Assembly: GCA_902477055.1 (NCBI GenBank) | Contig: CABSFY010000026.1 | Coordinates: 1-23,808, forward strand | Length of the DNA: 23,808 nucleotides | Origin: an uncultured Eubacteriales bacterium | Lineage (GTDB): Bacteria; Bacillota; Clostridia; Oscillospirales; Oscillospiraceae | Direction: 5' to 3' | In this document: positions 14,207 to 22,299 of the stretch, in pieces | How the letters are laid out: each line of letters opens with the position of its first letter | How positions within the stretch are numbered: position 1 is the stretch's first letter | Translations under genes and position numbers: made by a program | The notes under the pieces: model-generated | The model's input: the letters and a program-made list of their open reading frames with translations, nothing else | The model's database searches: none | What the model was told of the DNA's origin: nothing

Positions 14207-14276
14207 TTTGAGCCTCCCTTTTGTGAGATTGGGGCAGCCGTTTCGCTTCGCGGCGTGGCTGTCCTCATAGCAAACA
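14041..14276 (-). repeat. Segmental duplication, copy 1
   Basis: About 236 bp covering the 5' leader and first ~57 codons of gene A1 align almost base for base with 14541-14780. The leader part contains an 8-bp hairpin stem (14232-14239 with 14257-14264, one G-U) just upstream of the ribosome site, conserved in both copies. Confidence 0.85.
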
Positions 14277-14312
14277 TGCAAATTTCAAATAAATCCTTGA
14301 TTCCGTGTTTCC

Positions 14313-14708
14313 CTAATTCCAGCAATCATCACAGACTACATAGCCAAAGAAATAGTGGCTTTCTCCCCAAAATAATTTTCCGCAATTTTCACATTTTTTT
14401 GCTGTCGAGAATAGAATCGCAGCCACAATTGCCAATGCTGAAATGATAATGACAGGGACCAGCCAGATGCTGGTTGAAGATTTTCTCGTGTGCTTGACAA
14501 CGATTGGTGCATTATACCCACCTGTGTCGGCAGGTGGTGAATAAACCGGCTGAGCAGGGGTATCCGATAGCGTTCGCCGCTCTTTGCGGGGGATATCCCT
14601 GGCCGAGCGCCACGGTGAAGCCGTGCTTTCTTCTGCGATTGCCTGTCCGCAGCCCGCGCAAAATCTTGCGGAATCTTCATTTTTATGGCCACATTTTGAA
14701 CAATACAT
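14313..14708 (-). CDS. Zinc-ribbon single-pass membrane protein A2
   Basis: The 131-residue protein has an N-terminal zinc ribbon (C3, C6, C17, C20), motif ASPWRSARDIP (30-40) and one TM helix (~80-101). A short C-terminal tail carries a second CxxC...CxxC set (C106, C109, C126, C129). If the first ribbon is cytosolic, the second would face outward, which is unusual for a reduced Cys4 zinc site. The start at 14708 follows GGGGAGG. It shares residues 1-57 and its leader with gene A1. It has no recognised enzyme domain and may be an adaptor or a truncated receptor. Confidence 0.82.
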   Translation of the reverse strand: MYCSKCGHKNEDSARFCAGCGQAIAEESTASPWRSARDIPRKERRTLSDTPAQPVYSPPADTGGYNAPIVVKHTRKSSTSIWLVPVIIISALAIVAAILFSTAKKCENCGKLFWGESHYFFGYVVCDDCWN

Positions 14709-14780
14709 TTTGTGCCTCCCCTTTTGTGAGATTTGGGGCAGCCGTTTCGCTTCGCGGCGTGGCTGCCCTCTTAGCGAACA
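14541..14780 (-). repeat. Segmental duplication, copy 2
   Basis: Partner of 14041-14276, about 500 bp away and directly repeated. It covers the leader and N-terminal codons of gene A2 and includes the hairpin GGGCAGCC (14736-14743) with GGCTGCCC (14761-14768). Confidence 0.85.
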
Positions 14781-14799
14781 TTTTTTATGATACTCCACC

Positions 14800-16095
14800 T
14801 CAATCCTCGGCAATGCTGAGCCAATAAGCAAGCTGCTCAACATCAATATTCGTACTGCCGATTTGGCTAAAATTGATAATGAAATCATATGGGTAGTAAT
14901 CATCACAACTGACGCTAATGTATGTTAAGTATTTTCCGTCCGTTGTAAAAGAAAGCTGTGTTCTTTCATTAATGTTCATCAAGTCGTACTTTGCTTCAAC
15001 GTAATCCGCCTGAGAGCGGAAGGCCGGCTTGTAAATCTCCAGTGCCGCAGTAAGCGTGCGTGCGGAAATAGTAAAGCAATACGTTGTATTACTTCCACTC
15101 TCTGCAACATAGTAGTCAGCATTTTCCTTCAGCCAGTCTTCGTCATTCAGACATTTCATGAACTTCTTAATACAATCGTTCATCACATCAAGATCCAAGA
15201 CTTCACTCGCTTCTCTCCATGTCCGGCCCGACGGATCCGCACTTGTCAGGATGCTTCCGATATCAATATCATCGTTGCTGCACGAGTCGAAGATATCAAG
15301 CATCTGCATCAGCTGATCACTGATATCTTCTTTATAAATACTGCTGTATTTCTCTAGCAGATAACCGTTATAGAGTGCTGCGGTGTCGCCGTCGTCGGTA
15401 TGAAGCAGTGCGGTTATGTCCCTGTGCTTCAAATCCAGAGCAGCTTCAACGCAATAGAATTCTTCCGGGCTGCCGTTGCGATAAGATGATATTTCCGCCG
15501 TAAACGACGATGCATTCAACGTATTGTTCAGCGCGGTGGCAAGCGTATGAAAAGGTCCCTTTGCTGTGAGTGCAGAAATTCCAAGAATAACGCAGACCAC
15601 GACGCATACCGCAGCAGCCGAAGCGGCGATGATGCGCAGCAATTTCTTTTTTGTGATCGACAGCTTCTTAAAAGCAGATGTCTCCTGCATTACTGCACCG
15701 CAGGCTCCGCAGAATTTGCTGCCCGGCTCCGCTTCAGCGCCGCAGTTGGGACAGTATTTCGGCGCGGCGGGGCCGGACGATGATGCCACAGCAAGGGAAC
15801 CAAGAGAACCCTCGAATGTTTGCTGTGCAGCTTCAGCTTTTGGAGTTTCTGCTGCTGTGCGGCTTTCTGCACCAGTAACAGAACCAGAAATACGGAGTTC
15901 GGATGCTGCTTCCCTTGATGCTGTCCTTTGCGACGGTACAGGAGATGCAGATTGAGCATCTCTCACATTTCCGGGGGCAGAGAAGAAACCGGCATTGCCG
16001 AGAGCTTCCGGCGCTTCGGAACTGACTTTTTCTCCACAGCGCGGACAGAAAAGGCTGTCCTCTGAGAGTAGGTTCCCACATTTTTTGCAGATCAT
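14800..16095 (-). CDS. Double zinc-ribbon membrane protein B with extracytoplasmic domain
   Basis: The 431-residue protein has a first zinc ribbon (C3, C6, C17, C20), a long Ser/Ala/Thr-rich linker opening with AGFFSAPGNV (~35-44), and a second ribbon (C115, C118, C129, C132). One TM helix (~152-176) and a ~250-residue domain outside the membrane follow. That domain resembles in general form the ligand-binding or 'DUF' ectodomains of clostridial zinc-ribbon lipoprotein-like proteins, but I cannot name the family. The start at 16095 follows GAGGAG. It is spaced 22 nt from the upstream gene. The linker holds many potential phosphorylation sites. Confidence 0.85.
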   Translation of the reverse strand: MICKKCGNLLSEDSLFCPRCGEKVSSEAPEALGNAGFFSAPGNVRDAQSASPVPSQRTASREAASELRISGSVTGAESRTAAETPKAEAAQQTFEGSLGSLAVASSSGPAAPKYCPNCGAEAEPGSKFCGACGAVMQETSAFKKLSITKKKLLRIIAASAAAVCVVVCVILGISALTAKGPFHTLATALNNTLNASSFTAEISSYRNGSPEEFYCVEAALDLKHRDITALLHTDDGDTAALYNGYLLEKYSSIYKEDISDQLMQMLDIFDSCSNDDIDIGSILTSADPSGRTWREASEVLDLDVMNDCIKKFMKCLNDEDWLKENADYYVAESGSNTTYCFTISARTLTAALEIYKPAFRSQADYVEAKYDLMNINERTQLSFTTDGKYLTYISVSCDDYYPYDFIINFSQIGSTNIDVEQLAYWLSIAED

Positions 16096-16117
16096 TTTTC
16101 TCGCTCCTCTTTTTTGT

Positions 16118-17791
16118 TTATTCGCCTTCGCGGTAGGTCAAATAGTAAGTTTTTCCGCTCATTTCCCAATACATTTCATCGCCGTCTCGCTCAAACGTAC
16201 AGATTGTCGAATCTCCATCAATGGTAAGAACTGCCATGTTATCAATGACGTAGTATGTGAATTCATACTGCACATTGCCAAATACGCTGATATAACCTGT
16301 TCCGTCAGACTCAAAAGCAAAAACCCCGACCGCGCCGTACAGCTCGTCGTTATAAGTCCAGTGTCCGATGATCGCGTTTTCGGCAGGCTCCGCAACGGAA
16401 AAAATGTCCGACGCCGTCATCGGATACATTGCGATCGTATCGGCATCATATCCGTCTCCCGGGCAGGAATAGATGGTGTAGAGGCTCGCCTTTATCTGCG
16501 ATACACGGTCTTGATAACGCTCAAATGCGGCGGATATTTCTTCGTCTGTCGAATAGTCGAAGCTTGTAACGGAGACGGATGAAATCTCGCAAACTCCGCC
16601 GTCCTGTGTAAGATAATACTCATGAAAGGCAAGCGTCCCGTAACCGGTGCTCCAATACCCGTCCTCGCCTGCCAAAATGAAGCCGGTCGGAGATTCCCAG
16701 ATATACCAGTTAAAATACCCACCTGCGTGAAACCTGTAGCCAACATTGGAGAAGATCAAATTGACCTGCTTGTTCTCATCAATGGTATAAACATATCCGT
16801 CGATTTCCTGATCATCAGGGAAGTGAACAACGATCATCTCGTCAAGCCCGTCATGGGTCACGTCCGCCAGACATACCAGATCGGTGTAGAGATAATTCTC
16901 GCAAAAGAACGTTTCGTATATGGCATGTGCCTCTTCCGGCGTGATTTTCCGTGCGCTTGAAGCCAGCTCACGTTCCATCCAGCGCTGCAGCGTCAAATCG
17001 CGCTCAAACGTTATTCCTGCAAGCAGAGACTGTCTATCCCCTGTTTCGGTCGCCACCACCATGGAATTTTGATCGACCTGCACCGTAATTGTCGCGTTGT
17101 ACGGCTTGTACGGCTCCTCATATTCCTCATTCGGAGCCGTGTTGTCTCCGACGAGCTGCAGCGTGATTTTTGCAGTGTTTTCGGAAAGGACGGTCGGATC
17201 CCAAGTGCCTGTGTAGGAGGCATATACATCGCTGTTTGTCACATAATAAATGAGCTGTGCCTCCATTGTGCGCTCCAAATGCAGTTCCATCGCGGTCGCA
17301 CCGGCGATACTGCCTGCGCCCGGGTTCGCTGTTCCGCCGGAATACGTATACCAACTGCCGCAGAGGAAGGACGCATTTTCATCTTCCAATGAGGACGCGC
17401 TTGGCTCTGCTTTCGATTTCTCTGTTCTTCCAATCAAGAAAATACCCGCAATGAAAGCAATACAAACCGCAAAAGCGCTGATGTAGAGAAGAACGCTCCG
17501 CTTTTTCCTGGGGACATCCGTGCTCTCGGCGCCAAGGCAGCGACCGCAAACCGTACAAAACGTGTTCCCCAATGCAATTTTTGCCCCACAATGCGGGCAA
17601 TGCGCACAGGGGTCAGAAACACGATATGGCGGCATTTTATCTGATCCTGCCGCAGCCCTGCCCGTAAGAGAATCGGCGGGGCGGAAGAAGGAGCGGCTAA
17701 GCTTTGCATTTTCGGCTTTGACTGCTGCCCCGCAATGTGGGCAAAATTTGCTGCCCTCCGATACATCCGCGCCGCATCTTGCACAAATCAT
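16118..17791 (-). CDS. Double zinc-ribbon membrane protein C with lipocalin-like and Ca-loop ectodomain
   Basis: The 557-residue protein has a first ribbon (C3, C6, C17, C20), linker motif RSFFRPADSL (33-42), second ribbon (C65, C68, C79, C82) and TM helix (~99-120). The outer part begins with a beta-rich segment (LCGSWYTYSGG onward) resembling a lipocalin-like fold. Its middle holds ADVTHDGLDEMIVV, similar to VCBS/FG-GAP-type calcium loops. It ends with a second lipocalin-like segment (IGHWTYNDELYGAVGVF ... TICTFERDGDEMYWE). The fold assignments are by eye and tentative. The start at 17791 follows AAAGGGG. It probably senses something outside the cell or in the wall. Confidence 0.84.
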   Translation of the reverse strand: MICARCGADVSEGSKFCPHCGAAVKAENAKLSRSFFRPADSLTGRAAAGSDKMPPYRVSDPCAHCPHCGAKIALGNTFCTVCGRCLGAESTDVPRKKRSVLLYISAFAVCIAFIAGIFLIGRTEKSKAEPSASSLEDENASFLCGSWYTYSGGTANPGAGSIAGATAMELHLERTMEAQLIYYVTNSDVYASYTGTWDPTVLSENTAKITLQLVGDNTAPNEEYEEPYKPYNATITVQVDQNSMVVATETGDRQSLLAGITFERDLTLQRWMERELASSARKITPEEAHAIYETFFCENYLYTDLVCLADVTHDGLDEMIVVHFPDDQEIDGYVYTIDENKQVNLIFSNVGYRFHAGGYFNWYIWESPTGFILAGEDGYWSTGYGTLAFHEYYLTQDGGVCEISSVSVTSFDYSTDEEISAAFERYQDRVSQIKASLYTIYSCPGDGYDADTIAMYPMTASDIFSVAEPAENAIIGHWTYNDELYGAVGVFAFESDGTGYISVFGNVQYEFTYYVIDNMAVLTIDGDSTICTFERDGDEMYWEMSGKTYYLTYREGE

Positions 17792-17866
17792 ATTAGGTCC
17801 CCTTTCTTATCTCATTTTTGCTTTCACTCAACACGTTCCGGCGGCCGGCCATGAATGCGCCAAATA

Positions 17867-19384
17867 TCATTTTGGCTTGTACCGGTACTGTTCCCTCTCT
17901 TCGACTTCCACAATATCGCTTGATGCGATTACATCAGTGCTCCATTCACTCCAGTCCGTCCAGCGGGTAAAATAATACACTGGCGCATATTCTCTATCGC
18001 GGTAACGATAAAAGGTTGTCGTTTCAACCTCTCGATCATTATTGGAAGAAACAGCGTTGCTTGACCAGTCACTCCAGACCCCCCAACGATAAAAATGGTA
18101 TGTCGGAAGCTGAGAACGGTCACGGTAACGATAGACCGTTCTGTCCGCAACCTCTCTGGCGGAAGAACTGTCATAGTAAGTGTCGCCCCAGTTGGACCAT
18201 GTACCGTATTTCACCTCCTCATACGTCGAGCGGGTGCGGTAGCGGTATTGCTCATAAGGTGAAGTATAATGCGGTGAAGACGGGTTGATATACGCAAAAG
18301 CACGGCCGTTGTCCGAGTTAATGTAATATACAGTAGTGCCGTAAAAGTCCATTGCGCTGCTGTAGGGCGTCGTGCTTGAGATGACTGTATAGGAACTGTT
18401 TGGGACTGAATTTGCACCGCAGCCACCGGCCCATGTATAGCAGGTGCCATACCCGTGCATATGGACTCCGCAACTGCTGCAAACAAAGTAATAATAATGA
18501 TACGCCGTTCTTGTATCCACCTCCGTAAGCGAGTCGGACGCTACATAGGCATTCTGCCATGCGCTCCAGCTGCCCCAGTCAGTGTATTCCGTGGTATACG
18601 ACATATCGCGGTAACGATACTGCGTTTTTGAATCGGTTTCTCGGCTGTCGCTTGAGGACACGTAGTTTGTTGACCATTCCGACCATGTGCCGTAATCTCC
18701 CCACGAGTAAGAAACGTCATATTGTGTCCATCCGTTCATACCGGTGGAACCGCTTGTTGTCGTTTCCTTATCACGGTAGCGATAACGTATCTGTGTTTCA
18801 ACTTCGCGTTCGTCGGAAGCTGAAACAGCCTCGGGGAGCCACTCACTCCAAGGGCCAAAGCTCCCGTCTCCCTTTGCAGATCCGCTCAGTTCCCATCCCT
18901 CCATTGTATCCTGTGAAGAAGATGTTGTTTCTTTTGTGCTTGAACGGTAGAGCTTTCGTGTTTCAATTTGAAATTGCTCTTCGGTGATATCCGCCGGTAA
19001 TTCATCGACCCATAACGACCAGCCGTCTGTGTCGGATTGAGATGCTGCCATGTCAGATGGAGATGCCGCCATGTCAGATGGAGATGTTGCCTTATCGGAT
19101 TGGTCCTGAGCGTTGCCGGCCGTGCTGCATTTGCTTATGAGCAGCGCCAGCAGCGCGATGAGTGCGATCGCCCACACAGCGCAGATCAAAGCTGCATAAC
19201 GTTTCTTCGTTTTTTTCTCCGCAGCATATTTTTCCGCCTGCGTCGTTTTTGACCGCTCTGCCGTCTCGGCTATAACCGCTGTCGTTGCCTTTGCGGCAGG
19301 AAATCCTTGTGAAAGCGGCTGCCCGCAGCCACTGCAATATTTGCTTCCTTCCGGATTTTCCCGCCCGCATTTCGTGCAATTCAT
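17867..19384 (-). CDS. Zinc-ribbon membrane protein D with seven WSxW/YRYRD repeats
   Basis: The 505-residue protein has a zinc ribbon (C3, C6, C17, C20), basic linker, TM helix (~63-84) and a short SPSDMAA tandem repeat (101-117). The ectodomain is built from seven degenerate repeats of about 30 residues. Each has a WSxW core, then S/D-rich spacing, REVE/T, and YRYRD. Copies start near residues 121, 178, 233, 272, 395, 437 and 477. An insert (~296-380) has CSSC (302-305), C315 and C322, and FYGTTVYYINSDNG. The W-rich core recalls thrombospondin type 1 or 'WSxWS' patterns. It lacks the TSP1 cysteines, so homology is not claimed. Probably an adhesive or binding ectodomain. Confidence 0.86.
   Translation of the reverse strand: MNCTKCGRENPEGSKYCSGCGQPLSQGFPAAKATTAVIAETAERSKTTQAEKYAAEKKTKKRYAALICAVWAIALIALLALLISKCSTAGNAQDQSDKATSPSDMAASPSDMAASQSDTDGWSLWVDELPADITEEQFQIETRKLYRSSTKETTSSSQDTMEGWELSGSAKGDGSFGPWSEWLPEAVSASDEREVETQIRYRYRDKETTTSGSTGMNGWTQYDVSYSWGDYGTWSEWSTNYVSSSDSRETDSKTQYRYRDMSYTTEYTDWGSWSAWQNAYVASDSLTEVDTRTAYHYYYFVCSSCGVHMHGYGTCYTWAGGCGANSVPNSSYTVISSTTPYSSAMDFYGTTVYYINSDNGRAFAYINPSSPHYTSPYEQYRYRTRSTYEEVKYGTWSNWGDTYYDSSSAREVADRTVYRYRDRSQLPTYHFYRWGVWSDWSSNAVSSNNDREVETTTFYRYRDREYAPVYYFTRWTDWSEWSTDVIASSDIVEVEEREQYRYKPK
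19031..19093 (-). repeat. Three 21-bp tandem repeats inside gene D
   Basis: Units at 19031-19051, 19052-19072 and 19073-19093 are near-identical and encode the S-P-S-D-M-A-A heptad just outside the TM helix. Because the unit is a multiple of three, copy number changes would alter linker length without breaking the frame. Confidence 0.75.
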
Positions 19385-19422
19385 TTTCTCATCTACCCCT
19401 TTTTCAGAGACTTCTCATCAAT

Positions 19423-20523
19423 TTACAAATCACCTGGTCTAAAAAAAGGTGATGCATCATCGGACAAAGAATTGTTACGCAACCGTTTTTCTTCGCAAGA
19501 ATCGCAGATATCGCTCGTTCCGGATATGGCGCGGCCGCACATTGAGCAAAAATGTGTGTGGTCCTCACCTGCGGTTTCCGCGGGGCTTTCGCTTGCAGCA
19601 TGAGAACACAAAAGCTGCATTGTCTCCTCATAGTCCTCGAAAATAGAAAACGCTTCCTTCGGATGGAAAGGGCGCAAGCTTTCAAACACTTCCTGTGCAG
19701 TGGGTCTTTTTTGTGGATCCTCCAAAAGCATTTTCTCAATAAGCGCAGAAACATCCTTCGGAAGCTTTTCATTAAGCTGCATCTTGTGTCCCTGCAGCAC
19801 GGCCTCGCCCGGGCAGGAAGCAGCCTCATGGTCAAATTCCGGAAGCTCTCCTGAAAAATACTGGTGAAACAGTACGCCCATTGCAAATATGTCCAGCTTG
19901 CATGTAAGAGGCCGTTCGTTTTCGTATGCACGAGCGCACACTTCGGGCGAGAAGTAATTCATATCGCCAGTAACACCATCCTCCATGGATGGAGGGTCAC
20001 ATTCCAGAAAACCTCCGTCGAAGTCAATAATCTTCGCGGTTACTTGTCCAGCCTCTGTATAGGTATAGAGAATATTATCGTGTTTTATATCGGAATGGAC
20101 CATGCCCCCTTTGTGAAGAGCGGCAATGGCATGCGCGATGATCGCGCAGATCCGTCTTTTTTCTTTTTCCTCCAATGCGGCGACCGTTTCAACTGTCCAA
20201 GGCAGCGCCTCGACTTTTTCTGTCACGATGTAATATCTGGAGGCGACACGGAAAAACTCGAGAATCCTGACATCATTGCCGTCGGAATAGTCAGTCAGTG
20301 TGGTATACAGCTTTTTCCGGCGTTGTTCAAATTCTTTGCAGTCTTTTATCCTTTTTGCGATTTTTTCGGGAGAAGCTACTTTGTCATCCGCCGGGAACTT
20401 TGGAGAAAGAAATTGCTTGATAAAATACTCTTTCCCCCGGTATGTTCCAAAGCACCACATTGAAAAACCTGCATTCTTATTTGTGAAGCCGCTCTGCGGC
20501 GTGTATCTCCAAAGCTTTTCCAT
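19423..20523 (-). CDS. Ser/Thr protein kinase with C-terminal zinc ribbon and FFRPGDL tail
   Basis: The 366-residue protein is numbered from ATG 20523, nine bases after GAAGG. An ATG at 20532 abuts that site and overlaps the phosphatase stop. The kinase domain (~1-285) has K36 (YFIKQF), the catalytic loop HSDIKHDN (143-150, HSD instead of HRD), DFD (168-170), SPE (192-194), D211 in the F helix and R273. A canonical glycine-rich loop is not evident; the N-lobe reads SGFTNKNAGFSMWCFG. The C-terminus carries a zinc ribbon (C326, C329, C340, C343) and ends SPFFRPGDL. No TM segment is seen, so it is cytoplasmic. Placed next to PP2C and vWA genes, it is the kinase of a TerY-P-like triad. Confidence 0.9.
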   Translation of the reverse strand: MEKLWRYTPQSGFTNKNAGFSMWCFGTYRGKEYFIKQFLSPKFPADDKVASPEKIAKRIKDCKEFEQRRKKLYTTLTDYSDGNDVRILEFFRVASRYYIVTEKVEALPWTVETVAALEEKEKRRICAIIAHAIAALHKGGMVHSDIKHDNILYTYTEAGQVTAKIIDFDGGFLECDPPSMEDGVTGDMNYFSPEVCARAYENERPLTCKLDIFAMGVLFHQYFSGELPEFDHEAASCPGEAVLQGHKMQLNEKLPKDVSALIEKMLLEDPQKRPTAQEVFESLRPFHPKEAFSIFEDYEETMQLLCSHAASESPAETAGEDHTHFCSMCGRAISGTSDICDSCEEKRLRNNSLSDDASPFFRPGDL

Positions 20524-20528
20524 TATGG

Positions 20529-21476
20529 TCATCCTTCAATATACTTGGTATATTCAGGCCGATAGCTCGCCCAAAGCGCTCTCCTCGTTGCAGCATCACT
20601 CAACGGGAGCGCAGCGAGTCTTGTCAGGTAATTTTTGCAAAGGAAGTTATAGCGTTTGGAAAACGCTTGCTTTAGATTCTCAAAGCGCTGAAATCCTAAA
20701 ACAGCCATCACCAGCGTATAGTCATCCCCGGCAACTCTGCCGATTTGCTCCGAAAGGGCGCTCTCCCAATCGTTTGGGCAGGAAGCGGACAGCAGCGTTG
20801 ACAGCAATACTCCTTCAAATTCCATCGGCGTGGTATAATAAGCAAAGCAGCCGTCTGTTGCGGTAAAAATGATCGCCGGAAGCGGAATTCGGCACACCTT
20901 TTGGTTGACCCTGGGTGCGCGGTCTGCGTTAATCGTATTTGTCATCATTGCATCCGTTTCATAAGGATCATAATCATCGGCATCATCCAAAGATATTTGC
21001 GCCAGACCATGAGGGGTCAATGCATAAACCCTGGAGTCGCCTGCCCATGCTGCCGAAGTAAGAATTTCTCCATTGGACGGCTGAATAATTGCTGCCGCAA
21101 CCGTCGTGGGAAGCGTTGTTATCATAGAGCTTTTTATGCGGAAGCCTTGCCCGGTGGGCGGACGATAGGCTGCAAACGTGTTTTGACAATACTGCTTGCT
21201 TATTTCAAAAATCTGCTGCGCTGACGTGGGTTTTTCCTGCTGCACAAAGGAGTCGCGAAACCCGTCGAAAAACGCACCGGCGCACAAGCGTGAGGCGATA
21301 TAAGCTTCCGAATGGCCGGTGTAAAATTCGTGCTTTCGTGCACCGGACCCACCGCAGCCGTCAAAGGCAGCGATCAAGCCGGCGCTTTTGCTAAAAGCAT
21401 AGCACCAGCTATCTTCGCCAAATCCTTTTCGCGCGTCCACGTTCAGCATGAGAAAAAAGTCGAGTAGATTTCGCAT
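20529..21476 (-). CDS. PP2C-family Ser/Thr phosphatase
   Basis: The 315-residue protein has the metal-binding motifs of PPM/PP2C enzymes: GEDSW (20-24), AAFDGCGGSG (36-45) with D39, AGDSRVYAL (145-153), TATDGCF (205-211) with D208, and GDDYTLVM (250-257). A C-terminal ~55-residue helical extension follows. The start at 21476 lies five bases after the vWA stop and has no strong ribosome site, implying translational coupling. The gene ends six bases before the kinase start. It would remove phosphates added by the neighbouring kinase, on the vWA protein or on the zinc-ribbon receptors. Cytoplasmic; no TM segment. Confidence 0.9.
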   Translation of the reverse strand: MRNLLDFFLMLNVDARKGFGEDSWCYAFSKSAGLIAAFDGCGGSGARKHEFYTGHSEAYIASRLCAGAFFDGFRDSFVQQEKPTSAQQIFEISKQYCQNTFAAYRPPTGQGFRIKSSMITTLPTTVAAAIIQPSNGEILTSAAWAGDSRVYALTPHGLAQISLDDADDYDPYETDAMMTNTINADRAPRVNQKVCRIPLPAIIFTATDGCFAYYTTPMEFEGVLLSTLLSASCPNDWESALSEQIGRVAGDDYTLVMAVLGFQRFENLKQAFSKRYNFLCKNYLTRLAALPLSDAATRRALWASYRPEYTKYIEG

Positions 21477-21481
21477 GGCGA

Positions 21482-22246
21482 TTACTTTGTAATAGACATT
21501 GCCAACACATCCAGAATTTCGGAATAATCGCACTCCGCGAGGCCGTTACCTGCAACTGACGGATAGTGTACGACATTTTCCCAGTTGGCGGAAATATGGC
21601 TCCAGCCCGGTTCATCAGGAGCATAAAGGACAAGTCGCTTTGACTTCGTCGGGATATCGTCCCACCAATCGCCGAGTTCGGACAGATTTGCCGGCATTCC
21701 CTTCGGATAATTTTCTGCGGAAGAGCCGAACCCAAGCGGATGTGTTCCGGCATCGGTCCAGACGACAATCACACGCCGCTGATCTGTTCCTTCACTTGTC
21801 CAGCTTGATTTCATGGCATATGCCAATGCCTCAAGCCCATCTTCGGGAATATCGCCGCCACCCGCTGCGTGGATACTGTTAATGCAGCTTTCAAACGCAG
21901 CGGCTTGCTCGGGAAGACGGAAAAAGTCAGTGACCAGCATTGCGTTTTCACCGTCGGCAATATAGTCACGGAATGCTATGACGCGAACTCGAAGCTGAGA
22001 GATCCGCTTGTTCTTGTCGGCCATCTTTTTCATGAGATCTCCGTAGAAGCTCAGGGCGTTTTCCTTGACCATGTTAATGATCCTCTTTTGCCCGCCGCTG
22101 AAATCCTCCATGCTTCCGGTAGCATCAATACAGAAGACCATATCCACTGTGTAGTCTTTGCCCAGACCGCCCTGATATTTCCGGGCTGTTGGCTGCTGAT
22201 TGCCGGGGTATTGTTCCTGATAATGGGCCTGATTGTTCTCGCTCAT
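21482..22246 (-). CDS. TerY-like von Willebrand factor A domain protein
   Basis: The 254-residue protein has a ~30-residue Gln/Asn-rich N-terminal tail and a single vWA domain. The MIDAS metal site is DATGSM (41-46, DxTxS form), supported by GGGDIPEDG (129-137) and WTDAGTHPL (163-171). No TM or signal is visible. The start at 22246 follows GAGAGG. In TerY-P-type systems the vWA protein is the scaffold or switch whose state is set by the kinase/phosphatase pair; that role is inferred here from gene order. TerY-like vWA proteins are best known from tellurite/stress ter loci, but no terB, terC, terD or terZ genes are in this window. Confidence 0.88.
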   Translation of the reverse strand: MSENNQAHYQEQYPGNQQPTARKYQGGLGKDYTVDMVFCIDATGSMEDFSGGQKRIINMVKENALSFYGDLMKKMADKNKRISQLRVRVIAFRDYIADGENAMLVTDFFRLPEQAAAFESCINSIHAAGGGDIPEDGLEALAYAMKSSWTSEGTDQRRVIVVWTDAGTHPLGFGSSAENYPKGMPANLSELGDWWDDIPTKSKRLVLYAPDEPGWSHISANWENVVHYPSVAGNGLAECDYSEILDVLAMSITK

Positions 22247-22299
22247 AATGAACCTCTCTTTTCTGTATTTATTTGCATAATTACGGCCGGTGTAAAAAA

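Noticed and set aside
17867..19300. True thrombospondin type 1 repeats in protein D
   Set aside because: The WSxW core is present but the conserved TSP1 cysteines are missing from all seven copies.
20524..20532. ATG at 20532 as kinase start
   Set aside because: GAAGG directly abuts it with no spacing; the ATG at 20523 has a suitable nine-base gap.
19423..22246. A tellurite-resistance (ter) operon
   Set aside because: Only a TerY-like vWA with its kinase and phosphatase is present; no TerB, TerC, TerD, TerE or TerZ homologue is seen.
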